Positions 35,039-43,097 of a stretch of DNA of 48,418 bases are shown piece after piece. Position 1 is the stretch's first letter. Each line of letters opens with the position of its first letter. The translations under genes and the position numbers were made by a program. The notes under the pieces are model-generated. The model saw only the letters and a program-made list of their open reading frames with translations. It did no database searches and was not told where the DNA came from. The DNA comes from Pleurocapsales cyanobacterium LEGE 06147 (GTDB lineage Bacteria > Cyanobacteriota > Cyanobacteriia > Cyanobacteriales > Xenococcaceae). Location of the stretch: NCBI GenBank assembly GCA_015207585.1, contig JADEWQ010000038.1, positions 1-48,418 of the forward strand, in the 5' to 3' direction.

Positions 35039-36559
35039 ATGCTTAGTTTTTTACTATGGTTACCTGTTCTTGGAGCTAGTATCATTGGTTTTTTCCCAGG
35101 AAAAATTGAATCTGCACGTTTGCGCCAAATTACAACAATTTTTGCCGTAATTATTTTAGGTTGGACAATCTGGTTATTAACTCAATTCAATTTGAGTAAT
35201 TCTGGATGGCAATTTTCCGAATATTTACCTTGGGCTGAACCAATTGGCTTGAGTTATAGTCTGGCAGTTGATGGTTTATCTTTGCCTCTGGTGGCTTTGA
35301 ATGGTTTACTTACCATGATTGCTATTTATAGCATTGGTGAAAATGTCGAACGTCCCCGTCTTTATTACTCTTTAATCTTGTTAATTAATGCAGGGATAAC
35401 AGGGGCTTTAGTTGCTCAAAATTTATTATTATTCGTAATTTTCTACGAACTAGAATTAATTCCTTTTTATTTAATGATTGCCATCTGGGGAGGAGAAAAA
35501 AGAGGCTATGCTTCCATTAAATTTCTTCTCTACACAGCAGTATCGGGATTATTAATTTTAGCAGCCTTTTTAGGTATTAGTTTTCTCAATGGTGCTACCA
35601 GTTTTGATTACAATATTATCACAACTCAAAGATTATCTTTAAATACGCAACTTATTTTACTAACTGTTTTATTAATTGGATTTGGAATCAAAATTCCTTT
35701 AGTTCCTCTTCATACTTGGTTACCCGATGCTTATACCGAAGCTTCTTCTGCTGTTGCCATTCTTCTAGGCGGAATCTTGGCGAAATTGGGAACTTATGGT
35801 TTAATTCGCTTTGGTTTACAACTATTTCCTGAAGCTTGGTCAATTGTTGCCCCTGGATTAGCAGTTATTGGTACAGTTAGTGTACTTTATGGGGCATTAA
35901 GTGCGATCGCCCAAAAAGATATTAAGCGCATGGTGGCTTATAGTTCGATCGGTCACATGGGTTATATTTTAGTGGCTACTGCTGCTGGTACTCAATTAAG
36001 TATTTTGGGTGCAGTGACACAAATGATCGCTCATGGTTTGATTCTGGCTTTATTGTTCCATTTAGTTGGTATTGTGGAACGCAAAGTTGGAACTCGCGAT
36101 TTAGATGTTCTCAATGGTTTAATGAACCCTATTCGCGGTTTACCTCTTACCAGTGCGTTATTGATTATGGCGGGTATGGCTAGTGCTGGTATACCTGGTT
36201 TGGTAGGATTTGTAGCTGAATTTATGATTTTTCAGGGCAGTTTTAGCACTTTTCCAATTCCTACTTTACTTTGCATCATTGCTTCTGGTTTAACGGCAGT
36301 TTACTTTGTAATACTGCTCAATCGCACTTGTTTCGGCAAATTAGACAATAAATTGGCATATTACCCGACTGTATTGCGTTCTGAAAGCATTCCTGCTTTT
36401 GTTCTGACCGGAATTATTCTTTTCTTGGGAATTCAACCCAACTGGTTATTACGCTGGATTGAACCAACGACAGATTTATTAGCAGTAAACAGCGAACGGT
36501 CATCAGTTATCAGTTATCAATTAACAAATAAAAGTCTAACTTTACTATCGGGAAAATAA
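35039..36559 (+). CDS. ndhD4: NDH-1 CO2-uptake subunit NdhD4
   Basis: 506 residues with about 14 membrane helices. It is the subunit-4 (NuoM-like) antiporter-type subunit. Conserved are LIFYELELIPFYLMIAIWGG, KFLLYTAVSGLLILAAFLGI, GFGIKIPLVPLHTWLPDAYT EASSAVAILLGGILAKLGTYG, IAQKDIKRMVAYSSIGHMGY and QMIAHGLILALLFHLVG. It pumps protons in the CO2-uptake complex with NdhF4 and CupB. The last 12 or so residues (SSVISYQLTNKSLT) are encoded by a CAGTTATCA repeat. The gap to ndhF4 is 120 bases; one transcript is likely. Confidence 0.85.
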   Translation: MLSFLLWLPVLGASIIGFFPGKIESARLRQITTIFAVIILGWTIWLLTQFNLSNSGWQFSEYLPWAEPIGLSYSLAVDGLSLPLVALNGLLTMIAIYSIGENVERPRLYYSLILLINAGITGALVAQNLLLFVIFYELELIPFYLMIAIWGGEKRGYASIKFLLYTAVSGLLILAAFLGISFLNGATSFDYNIITTQRLSLNTQLILLTVLLIGFGIKIPLVPLHTWLPDAYTEASSAVAILLGGILAKLGTYGLIRFGLQLFPEAWSIVAPGLAVIGTVSVLYGALSAIAQKDIKRMVAYSSIGHMGYILVATAAGTQLSILGAVTQMIAHGLILALLFHLVGIVERKVGTRDLDVLNGLMNPIRGLPLTSALLIMAGMASAGIPGLVGFVAEFMIFQGSFSTFPIPTLLCIIASGLTAVYFVILLNRTCFGKLDNKLAYYPTVLRSESIPAFVLTGIILFLGIQPNWLLRWIEPTTDLLAVNSERSSVISYQLTNKSLTLLSGK

Positions 36560-36562
36560 ATC

Positions 36563-36646
36563 ATGAAGTTAAATGTGTGTTTATCTCTCATCTTATCGGT
36601 TATTTCACTACTATTGATACCAACAACAGATAGAGACAAAAAATAG
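36563..36646 (+). CDS. Possible 27-residue membrane peptide in the CO2-uptake operon
   Basis: Between ndhD4 and cupB an ATG frame encodes MKLNVCLSLILSVISLLLIP followed by TTDRDKK and a stop. The peptide has one hydrophobic helix with a basic tail, and GGAAAATAAATC precedes the start, a weak binding site. Several NDH-1 subunits (NdhP, NdhQ) are short single-span peptides, so a small membrane subunit is conceivable. It may also be chance; only conservation can decide. Confidence 0.35.
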   Translation: MKLNVCLSLILSVISLLLIPTTDRDKK

Positions 36647-36676
36647 AAATATAAGAAAATAAGCAATTAACAAACT

Positions 36677-37981
36677 ATGGTACAAACACCAATTAAGCAA
36701 CCTACAGCCAAACTTCCACCTTCTACTCATCAATTTGCGGATGTCATCCATCGCCTCGAAGCGGGTAGATCGATGTTACCCGATACACCAGAAAACCTAA
36801 TGCAGATTATCGGTATTTATAAAGCCTATGCAGTACCGATGGATTTTTACTGGCGCGACTTACTTTATATTGCCGAACGAGTATTTTTAGAACCACTTCC
36901 CTTCTTTAAATATTTTCTTCCGAAAGAATACTTAGACTTACACAATCACTATGCAGGCGATGATGCCGACTTAAGAATTTGGCGAGGAGAAGCAACCGCC
37001 CATCCCGAATTACTGGAATTTATGCAAAAGGGTAAAACCTTCAAAATGCCCAAACTTCTCCATCACCTATGGCACGATCGCATCAACATGGAATTTGCCG
37101 AAGCCTGTATGCAGGCTATGTTATGGCACGGAAGAGATATGGGCTGGGGTAAATTTGATGCCTATCTCGATAGCGACGAATATAAAGCTAATGCCGACAG
37201 GGCAATTAAAGCTTACTTTAAATACAATCCCGTAATGCTGGGGCTTTATAAAATCTTCCCAGATATGTTTCTCGAACAGGTACGACAACTTTCCTACTAC
37301 TCTAATCTGGGCTTATTTTGGGAAGTAATGGCACCAGTATTCTTCGAGATGTCCGATATCTACGATGAAGGCGGCTTTAAAGGTGTCCCCGATGCGATGA
37401 ATTTTCTAGTTAATGGCATCTTTGCTGTTGCCGGTCGTCCCATTTACCATCATGTCTATATTCGAGGCGAGTGCTACGAAATCATCCCTAAATCTAAAGG
37501 TTTTATGTGGCTTTATGAAGCTGCCTTACCCTATGTCGAAGCCGTCTTTTATCGCACTGCACCTTTCCGAGGTACAAAATCTTACAACGCCCAAGCTAGG
37601 GAAGTTCCCAACAATCAAAAAGACTTCCACTATGGCATTTTATATGCAGATGTTTTCCCTGTCGGTACGGCTGGCATTCCTCCGACATTATTAATGGATG
37701 ATATGTATCATTTTCTGCCCGATTATCTTAAGGATTATTATCGACAACACTGTCGGGGTGAAGACGATATGCTCATCCAACTAGGAATTACTTTCCAGCG
37801 ATCGATGTACAATGTCACTTCTGCGGTAATTCAAGCATTGAGACAGGCATTACTTTATCCTCTAGACGATCCCAATCCAGAACACTTGATGGCAAATCGT
37901 CAGTTTTTTGAAGCACAAATGGATCGCTTTAAACGTCCCGAAGCTCGTTTAAGAGATATTCAAAATCAAGATTACCGCTAA
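36677..37981 (+). CDS. cupB: CO2 hydration protein CupB (ChpX)
   Basis: 434 residues, no signal peptide or membrane helix. It attaches to the NDH-1MS' complex and converts CO2 to bicarbonate, using energy from electron transfer. The family blocks are DTPENLMQIIGIYKAYAVPM, FFKYFLPKEYLDLHNHY, KLLHHLWHDRINMEFAEACM, AMLWHGRDMGWG, DAYLDSDEYKANADRAIKAY and IIPKSKGFMWLYEAALPYVE, YNAQAREVPNNQKDFHYG. Several His and Cys residues could hold a zinc ion, as seen in CupA. CupA and CupB are similar; the operon context without cupS favours CupB. It is the last gene of the operon. Confidence 0.82.
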   Translation: MVQTPIKQPTAKLPPSTHQFADVIHRLEAGRSMLPDTPENLMQIIGIYKAYAVPMDFYWRDLLYIAERVFLEPLPFFKYFLPKEYLDLHNHYAGDDADLRIWRGEATAHPELLEFMQKGKTFKMPKLLHHLWHDRINMEFAEACMQAMLWHGRDMGWGKFDAYLDSDEYKANADRAIKAYFKYNPVMLGLYKIFPDMFLEQVRQLSYYSNLGLFWEVMAPVFFEMSDIYDEGGFKGVPDAMNFLVNGIFAVAGRPIYHHVYIRGECYEIIPKSKGFMWLYEAALPYVEAVFYRTAPFRGTKSYNAQAREVPNNQKDFHYGILYADVFPVGTAGIPPTLLMDDMYHFLPDYLKDYYRQHCRGEDDMLIQLGITFQRSMYNVTSAVIQALRQALLYPLDDPNPEHLMANRQFFEAQMDRFKRPEARLRDIQNQDYR

Positions 37982-38030
37982 ACAAGGCGTAAGAAATCTG
38001 GGATGGCTTTTGTTTTAAATCTAAGTACGT

Positions 38031-39272
38031 TTAAGTCGTGTACTCGGCATTAATTTCGACGTACTTATAAGTTAGATCGCAACCCCAAGCCGTACCAGTA
38101 CCAGAACCATTGCCGAGGCAGACAGAAATTAAGACAGTATCTTCTTGTAAATAAGCTCCCTCGGCAGCCCGTTTGAGATAGTTGCTGGCTGCCTCGCGGT
38201 CAAACTGAAGGGGTTGACCATTTTCCATTAAGCTAAAACCACCTAATTGAATATTTAATTCATCTTGGTGAAACTGAACTCCTGCCCTACCTGCTGCTGC
38301 TGCGATTCTACCCCAGTTAGGATCGCGTCCGAAAATGGCTGATTTGACTAGGGAGGAACTGGCAATGGTTCTGGCTACTTGACAAGCAGACTGATTATCT
38401 GGTGCGCCCGAGACTCGTACTTCAATTAAACAAGTTGCTCCTTCTCCATCGCGAGCGATCGCTTTAGCTAAATGCTGACATACTGCTGTAAGCATTTCCT
38501 CTAATTTCTGGGCAGGTTTGCCCATTTCGGTAATAGCTGTAGTGCGCGATTGACCGTTAGCCAGAGCAATTACTGTATCGTTGGTGCTAGTATCTCCATC
38601 TACGGTAATTTGATTGAAACTCCTATCTACAGCACGCTTTAACATTTCTTGCCACAGATGAGTAGCTACTGCCCCATCGCAGGTAATAAAGGCTAACAGA
38701 GTTGCCATATTCGGGTGAATCATGCCCGAACCCTTAGCAATGCCGCCAATCCGCACGGGACGGTCTTCAATCGTAGTTTCTAAGGCGATCGACTTGGTAA
38801 CTAAATCGGTAGTAATAATTGCTTTGGCAGCATCTTCGCCTCCATCGACGGAAGCAGCAGCCACTAACTTGGGAATTCCTTCCCGCAAGGCATCCATTTT
38901 GATTCTTTGTCCAATTACCCCAGTAGAAGCGAGGAAAATTGAATCGGGAGAAATATTTAGTTCTTTACCAAGCAGTTGCGCGCTTTCTAAGGCATCTTGC
39001 CACCCCTGTTCTCCCGTGGCAGCATTAGCTTGCCCTGCATTACACAATATTGCCCTGGCACTGGCTTTGGCTTGCAGACGCTGACGGCAGTAATCAACGC
39101 AAGCAGCACGTACTTGGGAGGTAGTAAAAACTCCAGCAGCGATCGCTTCTGTTTCTGACAAAATTAATGCTAAATCCGGTGCTTTTGAAGGTTTTAATCC
39201 TGCAGTAATTCCTGCTGCTCTATATCCCTTGGGTGCTGTTATGCCGCCTTTGATTACCTGCCAATCTGTCAT
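38031..39272 (-). CDS. argJ: Glutamate N-acetyltransferase / amino-acid acetyltransferase ArgJ
   Basis: 413 residues. ArgJ moves the acetyl group from N-acetylornithine to glutamate in arginine synthesis and may also use acetyl-CoA. The autocleavage nucleophile is Thr191 in KGSGMIHPNMATLLAFITCD; cleavage gives the alpha and beta chains. Other blocks are AILCNAGQANAATGEQGW, LASTGVIGQ and VDGDTSTNDTVIALANG. FGRDPNWGRIAAAAGRAGV is near the substrate site. It is intact, a single gene, and converges with cupB with a 50-base gap. Confidence 0.95.
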   Translation of the reverse strand: MTDWQVIKGGITAPKGYRAAGITAGLKPSKAPDLALILSETEAIAAGVFTTSQVRAACVDYCRQRLQAKASARAILCNAGQANAATGEQGWQDALESAQLLGKELNISPDSIFLASTGVIGQRIKMDALREGIPKLVAAASVDGGEDAAKAIITTDLVTKSIALETTIEDRPVRIGGIAKGSGMIHPNMATLLAFITCDGAVATHLWQEMLKRAVDRSFNQITVDGDTSTNDTVIALANGQSRTTAITEMGKPAQKLEEMLTAVCQHLAKAIARDGEGATCLIEVRVSGAPDNQSACQVARTIASSSLVKSAIFGRDPNWGRIAAAAGRAGVQFHQDELNIQLGGFSLMENGQPLQFDREAASNYLKRAAEGAYLQEDTVLISVCLGNGSGTGTAWGCDLTYKYVEINAEYTT

Positions 39273-39456
39273 CGATTTCTACCATTGCCTTAAGTTTAAA
39301 GCTGATTATACCAATGCCACGAGTTCTTAAAATAAATATCAATTGGGAAAAAGAAAAGCATATTGTCCTTAACCAATAAAGAAAGCTGGATTTCTACTTA
39401 TTTCTCAGCAAAAATGTCAAAATAAGTCAACCAAATAACAAAACAATTGTGAATAT

Positions 39457-39482
39457 TATCTAGAATTAGTATCTAGAATCAG
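39457..39482. promoter_or_regulatory. Tandem 13-bp repeat upstream of cop23
   Basis: TATCTAGAATTAG (39457-39469) is followed directly by TATCTAGAATCAG (39470-39482), one mismatch, about 60 bases ahead of the cop23 start. TCTAGA is palindromic, so each unit may be a protein-binding half. Position and repetition fit an operator. Confidence 0.45.
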
Positions 39483-39541
39483 TTCTGTTATTTATTTTTT
39501 AAGTAATATTTCCCAAGCAAACCCTATTGCTCTAGACAACT

Positions 39542-40075
39542 ATGAAACTTAAATCTTTAGCCGGAATGCTCGCGGGATTAGCTTTGACATTTGGTGCAAC
39601 AGCTACTTTCTCCGAGCCAAGCCAAGCCAATTCCAATACTTACTATTGTGCTCAACTTAACGGTATCTGGAATACCTTTGTAAATACTCCAAGAGGAAGA
39701 ATTACGCTGATTAACTGGGTAAGGGATTATTCCGAGGACTGGACTCCTCAAAGACGTTGTCTGGAAGTCTCCAAGAGATTTCAGAAATTTTTAGAAGACG
39801 GTACTCTTAAATATATCCGTACTGGTACGGTCAATCGCCAGCCGGTTATCTGTGTGGCGAACGAGCGCGGAGGTACTTGTCCCGATCGAAACGTCTTGGT
39901 TACCTTTAAGCCGGGAACCGATCCAGAAGAAGTGCTCATTCAATTAGTAGATTTTCGTCGAAGTGTTAGCGGTCAAACCATCGTTCTTAGCGAAGATGAC
40001 TCTGGTTTTTACGCCGATGGCGAATTTTATGTCGATCTCGCTAAATTTTTGGACACGGTTCCCGTAAGCAATTAA
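39542..40075 (+). CDS. COP23 domain protein
   Basis: 177 residues. A signal peptide (MKLKSLAGMLAGLALTFGAT, cleavage near SQA-NSN) marks a secreted protein. The mature part matches the COP23 family, named for a circadian-oscillating cyanobacterial membrane protein: YYCAQLNGIWNT, INWVRDYSEDWTPQRRCLEV SKRFQKF, KYIRTGTVNRQPVICVANER GGTCPDRNVLVTFKPGTDPE. Four cysteines could form two disulfides outside the cytoplasm. It begins a three-gene group with two secreted trypsin-like proteases; the next gene starts 11 bases after its stop. Confidence 0.85.
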   Translation: MKLKSLAGMLAGLALTFGATATFSEPSQANSNTYYCAQLNGIWNTFVNTPRGRITLINWVRDYSEDWTPQRRCLEVSKRFQKFLEDGTLKYIRTGTVNRQPVICVANERGGTCPDRNVLVTFKPGTDPEEVLIQLVDFRRSVSGQTIVLSEDDSGFYADGEFYVDLAKFLDTVPVSN

Positions 40076-40086
40076 ATAACTAATGA

Positions 40087-41115
40087 ATGAAGTTGTGGCA
40101 CCTTTGGAGAAAATCTAAGCCCCTTAACTTCTATGACTCAGCCAAGAGGTACTCTTTCAACTTGAAATCTCAGATTGTTAAGCTGGTAATTTGTCTAGCT
40201 AGTATAACTCTAGTCATGCCAGGAGATGTTTCTCGTTTTAAAACTAAAACTCTGGCATCGTCATCCCCGCAGTTACTCATCACCGAAATCGATCGAATTG
40301 CCGCTGATATTACAGTCGAAATTTTAGGAATTGAATCCTTGGGTTCGGGAATTATTCTGAACCGACAGGGAGACACTTATACTGTGGTCACCAATCAGCA
40401 CGTACTCCGAACGGCAAAATCTCCCTATCGAATTAAAACTTCTGATGGGTCGATCCATCCAGCTATAGTTGTCCCAACTGTTATCTCAACTAAATACGAC
40501 CTAGCTTTGCTGCAGTTTTACCAGCCTGATAAAAGTTATCAAGCAGCCACAATCGGTAGATCCTCTTCTTTAATGGTAGGAGAATCAATCTTTGCTGCTG
40601 GCTTTCCTTCTCAGGAAAAAGAAGACAATGTCTCTAAGGGCGATCGCCGAAACAAAAATAGAGAAAAACCAGTCCTCAAAACTGGTCGGGTTACCGTAAT
40701 CTTAGACCAAGCTTTAGAAGAAGGTTATCAAATTGGTTACACTAATGATGTCAAGAAGGGTATGAGTGGTGGTCCTTTACTCAATATTCGGGGGGAGGTA
40801 ATAGGAATTAATGGCAAACATGCTTATCCTTTATGGGATGCTCCAGACTTTTATGAGGATGGCTCCCAACCCTGTCCCCCTCTACAAGAACTGATTACTC
40901 GCTCTAGTTTGGCTATTCCCATTGAAAAGATAGTAGAGCTAACGCCAAAATTAGTTTTTTCTCCCCGAGCGATCGATGACAATCGGTCGGTGATAAGGCT
41001 AGACTCAGACAGAAAGAGTGGTACTGCCGAATTAATTGACAAAATGCAAGTAGAAGTAGAAGCGCGCAAAAATTGTGAAGAGGTACCAAACGAGTCACAG
41101 TTAATTCGTCCTTAA
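40087..41115 (+). CDS. Secreted trypsin-like serine protease
   Basis: 342 residues. The N-terminus is basic with a hydrophobic stretch (IVKLVICLASITLVMPG at 30-46), acting as a signal peptide or a membrane anchor. The S1-type protease domain spans about 70-300, with catalytic His105 (VVTNQHVL), Asp138 (KYDLALL) and Ser227 (KKGMSGGPL). LGSGIILNRQGDTYTVVTN is the barrel start shared with the next gene's protease domain. There is no PDZ domain as in HtrA proteins. It is translationally close to COP23 (11-base gap), which suggests that the two are co-expressed. Confidence 0.88.
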   Translation: MKLWHLWRKSKPLNFYDSAKRYSFNLKSQIVKLVICLASITLVMPGDVSRFKTKTLASSSPQLLITEIDRIAADITVEILGIESLGSGIILNRQGDTYTVVTNQHVLRTAKSPYRIKTSDGSIHPAIVVPTVISTKYDLALLQFYQPDKSYQAATIGRSSSLMVGESIFAAGFPSQEKEDNVSKGDRRNKNREKPVLKTGRVTVILDQALEEGYQIGYTNDVKKGMSGGPLLNIRGEVIGINGKHAYPLWDAPDFYEDGSQPCPPLQELITRSSLAIPIEKIVELTPKLVFSPRAIDDNRSVIRLDSDRKSGTAELIDKMQVEVEARKNCEEVPNESQLIRP

Positions 41116-41231
41116 AGGGCGGGGCAGTTTTGAAGGGGCACAAAGTTAGTGTTTATGTGCTGCCTGCTTAGACTTCCTAAGGGGCTGAACCCTGGTTCGT
41201 ACGCTCCGTCAGGCTCATCGGAGGCAATAGA

Positions 41232-43037
41232 ATGAATTTTTCCCGCACAGCAACTGGAGTTTTAGTAGGAATAATTTTTGCCGCAGCCGGACAACCAAGT
41301 CTGACTATGGCACGAGAACAACAAATAGCTCAGGCTTTAGCTCCCGAACAAATTAACCTTCGTGCCAAACAAATTACGGTACGCATAGATGGTGACGGTA
41401 CTGGCTCTGGAGTAATTGTAGGGCAGTCGGGCAATAGTTACACCGTAATTACCAACTGGCACATAGTTAAAAATCCAGGACAATATTCAGTACAAACAAC
41501 TGATGGGAGAGAACATCCGGTCGAATATGCGACAGTAAGACAGTTGGCTGGATTAGATTTAGCAGTGCTGCAATTTGCTAGCAATCAAAATTATCAATTG
41601 GCAGAAATAGGTAACTCTAATGGTTTAATTGAAGGTCAAAATGTTTACTTTGCAGGCTACCCGGGCGAGTTACGACAAGAAGATAATCGCTATTATCGTT
41701 TTTTTTCTGCTAACTTGGTAGGTATTTTGCCTCAAGCTACAGAAAACGGTTATGCACTCATCTACAATGGAGAAGCCTTTCCCGGAATGAGTGGGGGACC
41801 AGTATTCGATCGTAATGGTCGCTTAATCGGTATTCATGGCGAAGCTAATATCCATGCCCGTACTGGGGCAACATCCAACTACGCTATTGCGATCGAGAAA
41901 TATCAGCAAGCGATCGCCTCCAATCCAGAACCAGCAAGTGGTACTAATGAAGCTCCATCGGAACCCACACCGACAGCCACCAACGAACAAACTCCCCCCG
42001 AAGTTAGTGAAGCTCCATCGAAACCCGCACCGACAGCTACTAACCCCGATGAACCAGTAACTGAACCTCAACCCTCATCTACTCCATCTGAGCCTACACC
42101 GACAGCTACCAACGAGCAAACTCCCCCCGAAGTTACGGTTGATACTGGAGCAGCTCCTAACCCCAATCAAGCAGAAACTACACCTCAAACTGCTGCAGAT
42201 CCTTCAGTCGAGCAAACATCGACACCTTTAGCAGATAATATCGAGCAGAATCCCTCGCTAATTGAATCAGAAGGAAATATAAACTCGTCACCGATTGGGT
42301 CGGTACCTACCTTTACACCTTCTAACTCTTCTGTTGCTCCCAGTCCTGTCGAGTCCAATCCTGTTACTCCCCGTCCTACTGTTTCTCCACCATCCTCCAC
42401 TCCTAATCCTGCTGTTTCCCAACCATCCTCTCTAATTTCTGCTCAAACGGGAATAGATTATACTCCACTGCGTAACTTGTTAGCCGAAGGTAAATGGGAA
42501 GAAGCAGACCGCCAAACTTACGATCTAATCGAGCAAATTATTAAAACTGCTAAAAGACGCAATCCTCACACTTTTATTGAGTTAAGAACAATCGCGGAAT
42601 TTTCTTGTCCTGATGTGGCAACTATCGATCGCTTATGGAGGAAACATAGTGGCGGACGATACGGCTTCAGTCCACAACAGCAAATATGGCAAACTGTTAA
42701 TCAAAATGGAGATTTTTCTACAGAAACCTGGCGGAGTTTCGCTACGCAAGTAGGCTGGAAGCACGGAGATATTGCCAGTAGCACTGGCTATCTTTTATAC
42801 GAACAATTGATTTTTAATCCAGAAACAGCTCCTATGGGTCACCTTCCTTGGTGGTTTGCCTTACCTGAAGAATCACAGAATGTAATCAAACACATCTTTT
42901 CTCGTTGTAACCTCAATGAGGTTAAACAAAATAATCTTAACCAGGTTAGGCAAGAAAACGAAGTTAGACCAGTATCGACTCCTAAGAAAGAGTCAGTAGG
43001 GGCGAATGGCCATTCGCCCGTACGGGAGTCAGAATAA
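41232..43037 (+). CDS. Secreted protease-GUN4 fusion protein
   Basis: 601 residues. A signal peptide (1-27, MNFSRTATGVLVGIIFAAAG.. SLTMA) leads into a trypsin-like domain (about 40-225) with His77 (TNWHIV), Asp109 (LDLAVL) and Ser187 (GMSGGPV). A Pro/Thr/Ser-rich linker (230-405) contains three copies of EAPSEPTPTATNEQTPPEV. Residues 409-541 form a GUN4 domain: YTPLRNLLAEGKWEEADRQT, CPDVATIDRLWRKHSGGRYG FSPQQQIW, VGWK and APMGHLPWW. GUN4 normally binds tetrapyrroles in the cytoplasm; here it would sit outside. The last residues come from a palindrome repeat. It follows the other protease by 116 bases. Confidence 0.9.
   Translation: MNFSRTATGVLVGIIFAAAGQPSLTMAREQQIAQALAPEQINLRAKQITVRIDGDGTGSGVIVGQSGNSYTVITNWHIVKNPGQYSVQTTDGREHPVEYATVRQLAGLDLAVLQFASNQNYQLAEIGNSNGLIEGQNVYFAGYPGELRQEDNRYYRFFSANLVGILPQATENGYALIYNGEAFPGMSGGPVFDRNGRLIGIHGEANIHARTGATSNYAIAIEKYQQAIASNPEPASGTNEAPSEPTPTATNEQTPPEVSEAPSKPAPTATNPDEPVTEPQPSSTPSEPTPTATNEQTPPEVTVDTGAAPNPNQAETTPQTAADPSVEQTSTPLADNIEQNPSLIESEGNINSSPIGSVPTFTPSNSSVAPSPVESNPVTPRPTVSPPSSTPNPAVSQPSSLISAQTGIDYTPLRNLLAEGKWEEADRQTYDLIEQIIKTAKRRNPHTFIELRTIAEFSCPDVATIDRLWRKHSGGRYGFSPQQQIWQTVNQNGDFSTETWRSFATQVGWKHGDIASSTGYLLYEQLIFNPETAPMGHLPWWFALPEESQNVIKHIFSRCNLNEVKQNNLNQVRQENEVRPVSTPKKESVGANGHSPVRESE
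41949..42134. repeat. In-frame tandem repeats in the linker of the protease-GUN4 gene
   Basis: Three imperfect copies of a 54-60-base unit encode APSEPTPTATNEQTPPEV, then APSKPAPTATN, then TPSEPTPTATNEQTPPEV. They lie in the Pro/Thr linker between the protease and GUN4 domains. The copies keep the reading frame, so the linker length could vary between strains. Confidence 0.8.
43000..43019. repeat. 20-bp perfect palindrome inside a coding end
   Basis: GGGCGAATGGCCATTCGCCC is its own complement. It is part of a widespread cyanobacterial repeat of the GTAGGGGCGAATGGCC type and lies inside the last codons of the protease-GUN4 gene, encoding GANGHSP. Confidence 0.85.
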
Positions 43038-43097
43038 TGAAAAGGACGACAAGAGGACAAGGGAGCTTTTTTATCGGTATCAGTATCAGTATTACAG

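Noticed and set aside
33053-37981. Assignment as the inducible ndhF3-ndhD3-cupA operon
   Set aside because: The N-terminus of the F subunit and the form of the hydration protein fit the F4/D4/CupB type better, and no cupS gene follows. The alternative is not fully excluded.
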